NCBI GenBank assembly: GCA_027031185.1
Contig: JALVEF010000550.1
Span: forward strand, 1-19,303
Origin: Saprospiraceae bacterium
GTDB taxonomy: Bacteria > Bacteroidota > Bacteroidia > Chitinophagales > Saprospiraceae
Reading direction: 5' to 3'
Length of the DNA stretch: 19,303 nucleotides
In this document: piece by piece, positions 1 through 6,978 of the stretch
Layout: each line of letters opens with the position of its first letter
Position numbering within the stretch: position 1 is the first letter of the stretch
The notes under the pieces: generated by a model
Told to the model about the DNA's origin: nothing
The model's database searches: none
Seen by the model: only the letters and a program-made list of their open reading frames with translations
Position numbers and translations under genes: made by a program

Positions 1-320
1 GGCTAAAGCCCCAAATTTTATTTATGCTCTCTCCCCGTCGGCTGAAGCCGACGGCAAAGGGGATAGGGGCGCTTTACTTGTCCCGCACTTACTTGCCCAT
101 AAAAGATAGCAACAGACCTCTATCAAGCAACAAGCCTAAGCGGAAGGACCAAAGCTTAAATCCGGCAAAGCATGTAAGTGCGGGACGGCAATGTTTGTTT
201 ATCCCCTTCGGGGATAGGGGTGATGTATATTTATCGGATCCCGCCGGAATTTTGCCCGCAAAATCAATTGGTATTCAATAATTTATGGATGGAAAGGACT
301 TTTTCAGGAAGTCCTAAACA
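1..320. repeat. Gene-free repeat-rich stretch
   Basis: No convincing gene lies here. The stretch is dense in short repeats. A 9-bp hairpin with a GA centre lies at 35-54 (CCGTCGGCT...AGCCGACGG), and the palindrome GGCTAAAGCC is at 1-10. A 13-bp inverted repeat joins 80-92 (GTCCCGCACTTAC) and 174-186. GGGGATAGGGG occurs directly at 59-69 and 210-220, the second copy sharing bases with a hairpin at 201-215. A 7-bp hairpin is at 295-315. The pattern resembles REP-like or MITE-like intergenic DNA, but a second copy of the whole unit cannot be seen here, so this is inference. The window edge cuts the region. Confidence 0.5.
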
Positions 321-329
321 GGACTCCGC

Positions 330-361
330 TTGGTTTGTTTGCATCAAAGCTCTTATCTTTG
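330..361 (+). promoter_or_regulatory. Bacteroidota-type promoter of the tRNA gene
   Basis: TATCTTTG at 354-361 matches the Bacteroidota -7 element TAnnTTTG perfectly. A TTG at 330-332 lies 21 bases upstream in the -33 position. Transcription would begin a few bases before the tRNA 5' end at 375. The assignment rests on motif match and position only. Confidence 0.6.
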
Positions 362-374
362 CAGACCACTGAAT

Positions 375-448
375 GGGCCTATAGCTCAACCGGTTAGAGC
401 ACCTGACTCATAATCAGGGGGTTCGGGGTTCAAGTCCCTGTGGGCCCA
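375..448 (+). tRNA. tRNA with CAU anticodon (Ile2 or elongator Met)
   Basis: The 74-nt cloverleaf folds completely. The acceptor stem is GGGCCTA with TGGGCCC (one G-T pair) and a discriminator A. The D arm is GCTC/GAGC, the anticodon stem is CCTGA/TCAGG around the loop CTCATAA, and the T arm is CGGGG/CCCTG around TTCAAGT. The anticodon is CAU. It is not the initiator: G1-C72 is paired, and the anticodon stem lacks the three consecutive G-C pairs next to the loop. The choice between tRNA-Ile2 (lysidine-modified C34, reading AUA) and elongator tRNA-Met cannot be settled by eye; the GGGCCTA acceptor stem makes me lean to Ile2. The 3' CCA is not encoded (the gene is followed by CA). It has its own promoter and a terminator 8 nt downstream. 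Confidence 0.93.
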
Positions 449-456
449 CAAGCTGG

Positions 457-506
457 CCGCGGCGCACTACGCATCCGGGCGGATGCGTAGTGCGCCGCGG
501 TTTTTT
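457..506 (+). terminator. Intrinsic terminator after the tRNA, perfect 21-bp stem
   Basis: Arms 457-477 and 480-500 are perfectly complementary with GG at the centre, followed by T6 at 501-506. In RNA the loop would be GGGC (477-480). The T tract overlaps the stop codon (505-507) of the convergent glycerate kinase gene. There is no T tract in the reverse direction, so it should act mainly on the tRNA transcript. Its stem is far longer than most terminators need, and its centre matches that of two other palindromes in this window. Confidence 0.9.
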
Positions 507-1596
507 ACGGGCGTTCAAGTGCCGCTGCCCATTGGTGGAGATAATGTGCGGCATGCCGCATGCTGTCTTTGGTGTCATGTGCCCAATCTGCGAGTTGGTG
601 GACGGTGATACCTTGCGGGGCGACATCCGGATCGGCGACACCGGCAATCACCACAACCGGCTTGCCGTAGCGCCCGGCCAGTTTGGTAATTTGCCCCACG
701 ACCTTGCCCGAAAAACTATGCCGGTCCAATTTGCCCTCGCCGGTGATGACGAGATCTGCCCGTCGAATGGCCGTCTCCAGACCGGTCCAGGCGGCGATTT
801 GTTCAAATGCACGGTGTAGATCTGCGCCCAGCAGCCCGCGCATGCAAATGCCGATGCCGCCGGCTGCTCCACCGCCGGTCAGCTCGCTCAGGTCTTGCCC
901 ACTATAGCCGGACACGACCCGGATGAGATTTTCCAAGCCCGCCGCCAGGCGGGCAATCTGCTCCTTGGAAGCGCCTTTTTGTGCGGCAAAGTCCACGGCG
1001 GCAGCGGGCGGTACGCCGACATCGTACAGGAGATGGTAAGATCCGGTGGGGGCGGCTTCCGGTGCGGTGACGGAATGTACCTGCGCCATGTTGCGGCCGA
1101 TCGGAGCCAGGATGTGGCCCTGTGCATTCAGAAAGCGAAAGCCCAGCGCATGCGCAATCCCCATCCCGCCGTCAAAAGTGGCGCTGCCGCCGGCGAAGAC
1201 ATAGATCTGTCGTGCGTGGCGCCTCGCGCCTTCGATGAGTTGGCCGGTGCCGAGCGTGGTGGTGACTTCGGGATTGCGCTCCGTCTCGGCGAGCAGGCTC
1301 AAACCCGATGCCTTGGCCATTTCGATCAATGCCCGCGTGCCACAGTGGCCGTAATAGGTGGTGATGGGGCGCATCAGGGGATCGGCTACCCGGGCGCGGA
1401 CGCGCCGGCAGTGCAAATACGGCGAGACAGTGTCCAGAGAAGATTCGCCGCCGTCGGCGGCGGGGGTTATGGTCACCTGCCAGTCCGGATGTGTCGCTCG
1501 CAATCCCCCGGCGATGGCTTCGGCGGCTTGGCGGGCGGTCAGCGAACCCCGAAACTTATCGGGGGCGATGAGTATGTGCGCAGTCTCTTTTTTCAT
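505..1596 (-). CDS. glxK: Glycerate 2-kinase (GarK/GlxK family)
   Basis: This enzyme phosphorylates D-glycerate with ATP to give 2-phosphoglycerate, feeding glycerate from glyoxylate, serine or sugar-acid breakdown into glycolysis. The 363-residue product is slightly short of the usual ~380 but complete. Family motifs are present: APDKFRGSLTA at residues 11-21, PAADGGESS at about 45-53, GGSATFDGGMG at 136-146, GGAAGGIGICMRGLLGA in the middle, and ITGEGKLDRHSFSGK near the C-terminus. The start at 1596 gives the expected N-terminus just before the beta strand leading to APDKF. No Shine-Dalgarno sequence is visible. The gene stands alone, convergent with the tRNA, and no glyoxylate or tartronate-semialdehyde gene is next to it, so the source of its substrate is unknown. 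The family assignment is firm; the symbol is by family only. Confidence 0.93.
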   Translation of the reverse strand: MKKETAHILIAPDKFRGSLTARQAAEAIAGGLRATHPDWQVTITPAADGGESSLDTVSPYLHCRRVRARVADPLMRPITTYYGHCGTRALIEMAKASGLSLLAETERNPEVTTTLGTGQLIEGARRHARQIYVFAGGSATFDGGMGIAHALGFRFLNAQGHILAPIGRNMAQVHSVTAPEAAPTGSYHLLYDVGVPPAAAVDFAAQKGASKEQIARLAAGLENLIRVVSGYSGQDLSELTGGGAAGGIGICMRGLLGADLHRAFEQIAAWTGLETAIRRADLVITGEGKLDRHSFSGKVVGQITKLAGRYGKPVVVIAGVADPDVAPQGITVHQLADWAHDTKDSMRHAAHYLHQWAAALERP

Positions 1597-1739
1597 TGGG
1601 CCGGGTGGGGAATATACGCATTTTCCGGAGGCGCCGGTGGCTTTCTCTATTCACCGGCTGTGGGCGGGCGAAGCGCCTGGCTTGACGCGCCCTAAACAAC
1701 AATTTGTTTCTTTCCCCGGCAGCCGGCGGGCGCCGGAAT

Positions 1740-1970
1740 ATTTTTCAACATTTCCAATTTGGAAATTCAAAAATTTGTAGATTTTCAAATGTGATTTTCC
1801 CTGGTGCCTAACTGTGGGTTTTTTAGAGAGTAATATATTAAAAAAATATTGATAGCAATTAGGCTGTGGGATCGGCTTGTTGAAAAGTGGAAAATTTTGT
1901 GGAAAACAGGCGCGCCCGCGCCTGTTTTCCACAAAAGCGATTTGTTTTTTCCACAATTGTGGAGAAACAA
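1740..1970. other. Candidate replication origin (DnaA-box-like cluster) upstream of dnaB
   Basis: This lies in the 597-base gap 1597-2193 between the divergent glycerate kinase and dnaB genes. TTTTCCACA, one base from the classic DnaA box TTATCCACA, occurs at 1925-1933 and 1947-1955, and on the reverse strand at 1898-1906. Near copies are at 1886-1894 (reverse TTTTCCACT) and 1958-1966 (reverse TTCTCCACA). That makes five in 81 bases. The copies at 1898 and 1925 lie in the arms of a perfect palindrome (1895-1936). The last two form a second palindrome with core 1950-1963. An AT-rich stretch at about 1770-1860, including TAATATATTAAAAAAATATT, could be the unwinding element. An 8-bp inverted repeat is at 1750-1766. 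Alternatively the boxes could be DnaA-responsive control of dnaB, or chance. No dnaA or parAB is in view. Confidence 0.45.
1895..1936. repeat. Perfect 20-bp palindrome with CC centre
   Basis: Arms 1895-1914 and 1917-1936 (TTTTGTGGAAAACAGGCGCG and its exact complement) flank CC. It sits between divergent genes, so it is not placed to end either of them, and no T tract follows on either strand. The outer part of each arm carries a DnaA-box-like TTTTCCACA. The centre CGCCCG is shared with the palindromes at 457-500 (opposite strand) and 10866-10907. Confidence 0.9.
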
Positions 1971-2193
1971 AAGCTTTGCCGGGCTTTTTTTCTATGGATT
2001 TTTGGATTAGCTTTGAGTTTGGGTACGGTGATGAAGTTTTTTTGTAAGCATTTTGATATAGTGTATTCGTAAATATATGCCGATTATTGAGTTTGCGGTT
2101 AATAATTATGAGTAAACGAGGGAATACCGCAAGAAAAATTTCGCCAGGGCAGCGGGGCCGTCCCGGGGGCGAAAATGAAAAACGACAAGTCAG

Positions 2194-3711
2194 ATGGCCG
2201 AAAAAAAACGAAAATCTGAGCGGGCTGCGCCGGAGAAAGTGAAGAAATCAAACAAAACGTTTGATGACGCGCTATTGATGCACGGGAAGGTGCCGCCGCA
2301 GGCGCTGCCACTGGAGGAAAGTGTGCTGGGTGCGCTGATGTTGGACAAGGACGGTTTGATAGCGGTCATAGACATATTGGAGCCGGAGTCCTTCTATTTG
2401 GAGGCTCATCAGCATATATATCGTGCAATCAAGGCCTTGTTTGAGCATTCGCGACCGGTGGATTTGCTGACGGTCACGGAGCAGTTGCGGAGAGACGGCA
2501 AGCTGGAGCAGGCGGGTGGGGCACACTATCTGGTGCAGCTGACCAATAAAGTGGCCTCCGCCGCCAATATTGAATACCACGCGCGCATCATTGCCGAGAT
2601 GCATATCAAGCGGTCACTCATTTCGATTTCTACCAAGGTGATCGGACAGGCCTATGATGACACCGTGGATGTATTTGACCTGCTGGAGGTGGCGGAGCAA
2701 GGCCTGTATTCCATCACCCAAAACAATCTGTCCAAGAACTTCGAGCAACTGGGCTCGTTGGCGGCGCGCGTGCAAAAGCATGTGGAAGAGCTCTCCGAAC
2801 GCGGGCAGAGTCTGACGGGCGTGCCTTCCGGTTTTGCGGCCCTGGACCGCATGACGGGTGGTTGGCAGCCATCCGACCTGATCATCGTCGCCGCCCGCCC
2901 GGGGATGGGTAAGACCTCGCTGGCCTTGAACTTTGCGCGCAATGCCTCCATGGACCACGGCCAGGCGGTGGCTTTGTTTTCGCTTGAAATGGGGGCCGTG
3001 CAACTGGCGCGTAAGATTATCGCCTCCGAGGCCGAAATTGAGTTGAAGAAATTCCGGGACGGGTCTCTGGAACCATACGAATGGGTACAATTGAACAAGG
3101 CGATCGAGCGCCTGGACAAGGCCGCCATCTATATTGACGACACGCCCGCCATCAGTATTTTTGAGCTGCGGGCCAAGTGCCGCCGACTCAAATCGCAAAC
3201 GGGACTCGGCCTGGTCATTGTGGACTATCTGCAGTTGATGACCATTGGCAGCGAAGGCAAAAACAAAAACCGGGAACAGGAGATCTCGACCATCTCGCGC
3301 TCATTGAAGGCCCTGGCCAAGGAGCTCGACCTGCCGATCATCGCGCTGTCTCAGTTGTCGCGGCAAGTGGAAGCCCGCGGCGGCACCAAGCGCCCCGTCC
3401 TGTCCGATTTGCGGGAATCCGGCGCCATTGAGCAAGACGCTGACCTGGTGACCTTCGTCTATCGCCCGGAATATTACGGCCTGGATCAGGATGAGGAAGG
3501 CAATCCTGTGGCCGGTCTGGCAGAATTTATCATCGCCAAGCACCGCAACGGCGCCACAGGGACTGTCAAACTCCGATGGATCGGACAGTTTACCAAGTTT
3601 GCCGATTATGATGACGACTTCAATCTGGTCATGCCCGGCGGCCCGGTCGAAATATCATCACGCATCAACGAGGGGCGCCCGCCGGATGACCCCGGGGATA
3701 CGCCTTTTTGA
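2194..3711 (+). CDS. dnaB: Replicative DNA helicase DnaB
   Basis: DnaB is the hexameric 5'-3' helicase that unwinds the chromosome at the fork and binds primase through its N-terminal domain. The 505-residue protein has a basic N-terminal extension (residues 1-25), then the N-terminal DnaB domain (about 33-135, starting PPQALPLEESVLGALML), a linker, and the RecA-like C-terminal ATPase. Walker A is ARPGMGKTS with Lys240 and Thr241; Walker B is VIVDYLQL with Asp344. The conserved SQLSRQVE...LSDLRESGAIEQDAD block follows at about 386-417. No intein interrupts these motifs, which are common intein sites. The start at 2194 is the only ATG giving a normal length. The pseudouridine synthase starts 16 bp downstream, suggesting co-transcription. 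A cluster of DnaA-box-like sites lies about 230-310 bp upstream. Confidence 0.98.
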   Translation: MAEKKRKSERAAPEKVKKSNKTFDDALLMHGKVPPQALPLEESVLGALMLDKDGLIAVIDILEPESFYLEAHQHIYRAIKALFEHSRPVDLLTVTEQLRRDGKLEQAGGAHYLVQLTNKVASAANIEYHARIIAEMHIKRSLISISTKVIGQAYDDTVDVFDLLEVAEQGLYSITQNNLSKNFEQLGSLAARVQKHVEELSERGQSLTGVPSGFAALDRMTGGWQPSDLIIVAARPGMGKTSLALNFARNASMDHGQAVALFSLEMGAVQLARKIIASEAEIELKKFRDGSLEPYEWVQLNKAIERLDKAAIYIDDTPAISIFELRAKCRRLKSQTGLGLVIVDYLQLMTIGSEGKNKNREQEISTISRSLKALAKELDLPIIALSQLSRQVEARGGTKRPVLSDLRESGAIEQDADLVTFVYRPEYYGLDQDEEGNPVAGLAEFIIAKHRNGATGTVKLRWIGQFTKFADYDDDFNLVMPGGPVEISSRINEGRPPDDPGDTPF

Positions 3712-3727
3712 GTGGTAATATTCTCTT

Positions 3728-4545
3728 ATGGCGAAAAACCATCCCGCAAAGTACAAGCGCAATAAAAAGAAGCCAAACGCAACTCCGCCGTCAAACGCAA
3801 TACCGGAGCGGCCGGGCCCCCTGCCGTCAAACTCCGGCTCAATAAGTATATCGCCCAATGCGGCATCTGCTCGCGTCGTCGTGCGGTGGACTTGATAAAG
3901 GCCGGTGAGGTGACTGTCAATGGCGACGTCGTCACCCATCCGGCCTATGAAGTCCGGCAGGATGATGTCATCCGCTACAAGGGAAAGGTCGTGAAACCCA
4001 CAGAAGAAAAGGTGTACATTTTGATGAACAAACCGAAAAATGTCATCACGACGGTCAAGGATGAGCGCGGGCGGCTGACGGTCATAGACCTATTGCGCAA
4101 CAAAGTGCCGCAACGGGTTTTTCCTGTCGGCCGGCTGGATCGCCATACTACCGGCTTGTTGTTGCTGACCAACGATGGGGAACTGGCCCACCAACTGTCG
4201 CATCCGTCATACCGGATGAAGAAGATCTACCATGTCACTCTGGACAAAGCACTCACCCGGGCAGATATGGACAAAATAGAGAGAGGTATCCGGCTGGAAG
4301 AGGGCATTGCCCGCGTGGACGGCCTCTATGTGCCGGACCCGAAGTCTCCGCACAAAATTGCGCTTGAGTTGCACATTGGTTGGAATCGCGTGGTGCGCCG
4401 CATCTTTGAATACCTGGGTTATGAAGTGCGCAAGCTGGATCGCGTCTATTACGCCGGCCTTACCAAGAAAGACCTGAAGCGCGGCTGGTTTCGTCACCTG
4501 ACCGCGCAAGAGGTCATCATGCTGAAGCATTTCAGCAGGCGCTGA
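3728..4545 (+). CDS. rluB: RsuA/RluB-family pseudouridine synthase with apparent -1 frameshift
   Basis: This enzyme isomerises a uridine in 16S or 23S rRNA to pseudouridine. The S4 RNA-binding domain (3826 to about 3960, KLRLNKYIAQCGICSRRRAVDLI) precedes the catalytic domain with GRLDRHTTGLLLLTNDG; the catalytic Asp codon is 4138-4140. The frame 3766-4545 is open, but it has no ATG, GTG or TTG before a GTG at 3886, which lies inside the S4 domain. The only sensible start is ATG 3728, 16 bp after dnaB. It opens a Lys-rich leader (MAKNHPAKYKRNKKK) like those of Bacteroidota relatives, but in the other frame. The two frames join through a -1 shift at the A5 tract 3764-3768 (AAT AAA AAG); one extra A would give the same join. 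This may be an assembly indel, a real mutation or frameshifting. The TGA is 1 bp from the convergent mltD stop. RluB rather than RsuA is a guess. Confidence 0.88.
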
Positions 4546-4546
4546 T

Positions 4547-5983
4547 TCAATTGCCCGGAACGCGGATGATCGTGCCCGGGAGCAACTTGCCGGTGTGCAC
4601 CAGGTCCTTATTCATCTCCATGAGAGTATCTAGGCTGATCCCCAGCCAATTGGCGAGGTCATTCAGTGATGTGGACTTGCGGATGGCGTATTTTTTCAGC
4701 TTGATGCGGCGCATGCGGCCGGGGGCCACGCTCTGAAGCGAAGTCGTCGGGTGCGTACTTTCCATTTTGACTTGCATCGGCAGACGAGGCAACTGCTCGG
4801 TGGGCCGTACGGCCGGGCGGCGGACTACGGTCTTTCTCTTTGAGAAGAGGGGCCCTTTGTGAACGGCCAGCTTGGGCTTGTAAATGGTGAGCGGCGTGCC
4901 GGCTTCGGGATACATAGCCAGCGTGCCGTTCCATTCCATGATGGCCTGAGGTGTGCAGTGGTACTTGCGGGCGACATCCCAGAGTGACTCGCCGGCCTTT
5001 ACGTGGTAGGTCTCTTTATGGAAGGCCGCATTTTGAGCTAGCAAGTCCGCATTGGATTCCAAATGGAAATAGTCGCGGACGATGGGATAGGTACGCTCCG
5101 GGATATAAATGGCCATGCCGGCCGGTACAATGCCTTTGATATAGGCCGGATTGAGCCGGTACAACAAGTCGGCGTCTATGTCGAGCAGTTTTGCCAACTC
5201 TTCGAGCGTGGTATCATCTTTGAGTGTGATTTTGACCTTCATGTATAGGTCTCTTTCGGGAAATACCGGCGTGAGCCCGTACTCGTCATAATAATTTAAC
5301 ACGTAAGTAGCCGCAATATAGGCCGGCACATAGTTGCGGGTTTCTCTGGGCAGGTAGCGTTTGAGCCGCCAGAAGTTTTTGGAGTGGGAGCGCCGGATGG
5401 CGCGGTTGACGCGGCCGCCGCCGCTGTTGTAAGCGGCGAGTGCAAGCGTCCAATTCTTGAAGCGGTTGTGCGACATGCGCAGATATTCGATGGCCGCTTT
5501 GGTGGACTTTTCGGGATCCAGCCGCTCATCTATAATGTCATTGACAATGAGCCCGTGCGCACGCGCCGTCTGGGGCATAAACTGCCAAATACCGCGTGCA
5601 CCGACCGGCGAAGTCGCCGTCGGTATCAAGGACGATTCGATGACAGCCAGATACTTGAGCTCCTCCGGCATATTGTGCTCTGCCAATAACCGCTCAATCA
5701 TCGGGAAGTACAAATAGGCCCGCCCCAGCATTTCCTCTGTACGACTGCGATTCTCATATATATAGCGATGTATGATGCGCAATACCGGCCCTGTCGGACG
5801 AAGCGGTACGACGGATTTGATACGCTTAAGATCGCGTTTGATCGCGTCTATGGAATATGTGCGTACCGCACGCCGGCTTGCATCGGGTGCATTGTTGATG
5901 AACACGGGCCGTTGTGCCGTGGCAGGTACCCACCACAGGCAAAGAAGCAAAGCAGTAACCCCCCAAGACAATAGTGCTCTCAT
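4547..5983 (-). CDS. mltD: MltD-like membrane-bound lytic transglycosylase with LysM repeats
   Basis: It cleaves the glycan strands of peptidoglycan, leaving 1,6-anhydro-muramoyl ends, during wall growth and remodelling in the periplasm. The 478-residue protein begins with a signal peptide (about 1-23, hydrophobic ALLLCLWWVP, likely cut after ATA). No lipobox Cys is seen, unlike E. coli MltD. The GH23 domain covers about 90-235: AVIESSLIPTATSPVGARG contains the catalytic Glu116, GIWQFMPQTA follows at 131-140, and ALAAYNSGGGRVNRAI is at 181-196. Three LysM-like modules follow: a weak one at about 248-296, a clear one at 325-369 (YHVKAGESLWDVARKYHC) and a degenerate one at about 427-477 that ends the protein. 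A basic Pro-rich linker (about 370-425) separates the last two. The gene is monocistronic and convergent with the pseudouridine synthase. Confidence 0.94.
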   Translation of the reverse strand: MRALLSWGVTALLLCLWWVPATAQRPVFINNAPDASRRAVRTYSIDAIKRDLKRIKSVVPLRPTGPVLRIIHRYIYENRSRTEEMLGRAYLYFPMIERLLAEHNMPEELKYLAVIESSLIPTATSPVGARGIWQFMPQTARAHGLIVNDIIDERLDPEKSTKAAIEYLRMSHNRFKNWTLALAAYNSGGGRVNRAIRRSHSKNFWRLKRYLPRETRNYVPAYIAATYVLNYYDEYGLTPVFPERDLYMKVKITLKDDTTLEELAKLLDIDADLLYRLNPAYIKGIVPAGMAIYIPERTYPIVRDYFHLESNADLLAQNAAFHKETYHVKAGESLWDVARKYHCTPQAIMEWNGTLAMYPEAGTPLTIYKPKLAVHKGPLFSKRKTVVRRPAVRPTEQLPRLPMQVKMESTHPTTSLQSVAPGRMRRIKLKKYAIRKSTSLNDLANWLGISLDTLMEMNKDLVHTGKLLPGTIIRVPGN

Positions 5984-6124
5984 ATAGTGCTTGTTTGTTT
6001 GTTTTTGACCGGTTGGTGATCGTCAGAGATCAGAAGGGCGTTTAGTTTACTTGTCAACCGATGAGGGTTTGGGTTTCACGTTTTGTGAAAGCTCAAAACC
6101 ACCTGATTACAACAGTCCTTGACC

Positions 6125-6150
6125 CAAAAAGAAAGTGCCCGGATGGGCAC
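6125..6150 (-). terminator. Terminator-like hairpin in the mltD leader
   Basis: Read on the minus strand, GTGCCC-ATCC-GGGCAC (6150-6135) is followed by TTTCTTTTT (6134-6126). It lies about 45 nt after a -7 match and about 140 nt before the mltD start. It could attenuate mltD or end a short RNA. The stem is only 6 bp, so activity is uncertain. Confidence 0.4.
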
Positions 6151-6192
6151 GGGGCATAACAGCGCGCCGGCTGTTTGGTTCGTCTTACGGCG

Positions 6193-6200
6193 CAAAGATA
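6193..6200 (-). promoter_or_regulatory. Perfect -7 element upstream of mltD
   Basis: The minus strand reads TATCTTTG here, an exact TAnnTTTG. No TTG is seen at the -33 distance. A transcript starting about 6187 would have a leader of roughly 200 nt before mltD, or would be a ~60-nt RNA if it stops at the hairpin at 6125-6150. Confidence 0.4.
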
Positions 6201-6484
6201 AACGTGAATTTCGCATCATACCGTATTTTGCTCTGTTATTTTACTCTTAATGTGACATCCAAAACCACAAACCCGGAGGCCAAAATCAGTCCTATGTTGA
6301 CCGTTTTTTCTGCATAAAACATTAAAAATCAATAAATAAGATGCGCCCGGCAAACGGCCGGATTTATTGCGCCCCGGAGATAGGTATCTGTTTCCCGGGG
6401 GCAAGTATTGCGGTTGACAAGATGCCGTGCCGATGTTTTTGAAAAATATTTAAGGAAAAAGTAACATTTGGGCCAAAAAGAGGT

Positions 6485-6492
6485 TAGCTTTG
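6485..6492 (+). promoter_or_regulatory. Perfect -7 element of the RRM gene
   Basis: TAGCTTTG is an exact TAnnTTTG. The nearest TTTG upstream (6467-6470) is only 14 bases away, closer than the usual 19-21, so the -33 part is weak. Transcription would start near 6497-6500, giving a ~55-nt leader. Confidence 0.5.
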
Positions 6493-6499
6493 TGTGTCA

Positions 6500-6533
6500 G
6501 CTCGGCCCATTTTGGCTTGGCCGGGCTTTTTTT
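6500..6533 (+). terminator. Terminator-like hairpin in the leader of the RRM gene
   Basis: GCTCGGCC (6500-6507) pairs with GGCCGGGC (6519-6526), 8 bp with one G-T pair and an 11-nt loop, directly followed by T7 (6527-6533). It lies between the putative start of transcription and the ATG at 6553. No gene on the plus strand ends upstream, so it cannot be serving an upstream operon. This placement suggests attenuation or autoregulation. Confidence 0.55.
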
Positions 6534-6552
6534 GTCTTTTAAACTTGTTTTT

Positions 6553-6843
6553 ATGAACATTTTCGTAGCAAAGCTTAGCTTTGACACACGCGAGTCCACT
6601 TTACAGGAAGTCTTCGAAGAATTTGGCGAGGTAGAATCCGTAAAGATCATCATGGACAAATTCACACAGCGCTCCAAGGGATTCGGCTTCGTCGAAATGC
6701 CCAATGATGAGGAGGCTTTGAACGCCATTCGGTCTTTGGACGACACCGTCCTGGACGGTAGGACCATTGTGGTCAAAAAGTCCGAACCGCGCGAGCGCCG
6801 CAACAACAACCGCGGCCATCGAAACTTCGACAGAAGGTACTAA
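6553..6843 (+). CDS. Small RRM-domain RNA-binding protein
   Basis: The protein is a single RNA recognition motif of 96 residues, of the kind common in Bacteroidota and cyanobacteria, where such proteins bind single-stranded RNA and are thought to affect mRNA or sRNA stability. RNP2 is IFVAKL (residues 3-8) and RNP1 is KGFGFVEM (42-49), with the aromatic residues needed for base stacking. The tail from about 77 is short, basic and Asn/Arg-rich (RRNNNRGHRNFDRRY) and should add RNA affinity. An in-frame upstream ATG at 6490 would overlap the -7 element and lacks homology to the fold, so 6553 is the start. The gene is monocistronic, with a perfect terminator after it and a second terminator-like hairpin in its leader. 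Specific RNA targets cannot be told from sequence. Confidence 0.95.
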   Translation: MNIFVAKLSFDTRESTLQEVFEEFGEVESVKIIMDKFTQRSKGFGFVEMPNDEEALNAIRSLDDTVLDGRTIVVKKSEPRERRNNNRGHRNFDRRY

Positions 6844-6898
6844 GTGACAGAATAGGTGCAGTCCGGATGGACTAGCACATAGCCTCGATCGAGCACTT

Positions 6899-6929
6899 GG
6901 GCGCCCGGCTATGCCGGGCGCCCTTTTTT
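6899..6929 (+). terminator. Intrinsic terminator of the RRM gene
   Basis: GGGCGCCCGGC (6899-6909) and GCCGGGCGCCC (6913-6923) form a perfect 11-bp stem with loop TAT, followed by T6 (6924-6929). It lies 55 bases after the stop codon and ahead of the convergent hldD stop at 6979. Confidence 0.93.
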
Positions 6930-6978
6930 GTGCGGTTTCACTCGAAAGAGGCGCATGCGCCCCGGTCACCGGGGAAGA

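Larger units (their letters stand above)
5984..6552. other. Long divergent intergenic region between mltD and the RRM gene
   Basis: No gene is supported in these 569 bases. Readable signals are entered separately: a -7 match and hairpin on the minus strand for mltD, and a -7 match with a terminator-like hairpin on the plus strand for the RRM gene. In addition, 6372-6400 folds as CCCCGGAGATA/TATCT...CCGGGG with a 5-nt bulge, and TTGACA occurs at 6413-6418. The rest is AT-rich without clear pattern. Confidence 0.6.

Noticed and set aside
24..281. 85-codon open frame in the repeat-rich edge
   Set aside because: It runs through several inverted repeats and has no domain or promoter.
375..448. 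Initiator tRNA-fMet reading of the CAU tRNA
   Set aside because: The first acceptor pair is G-C and the anticodon stem lacks the three G-C pairs found in initiators.
895..1695. 266-codon plus-strand open frame opposite the glycerate kinase gene
   Set aside because: It is antisense to a clear family member, has no recognisable domain and reads Gly/Ala/Arg-rich as expected of a GC-rich shadow frame.
2108..2242. 44-codon basic peptide frame overlapping the dnaB start
   Set aside because: No family resemblance, overlaps dnaB by 49 bases, and its composition is explained by the basic dnaB N-terminal codons in another frame.
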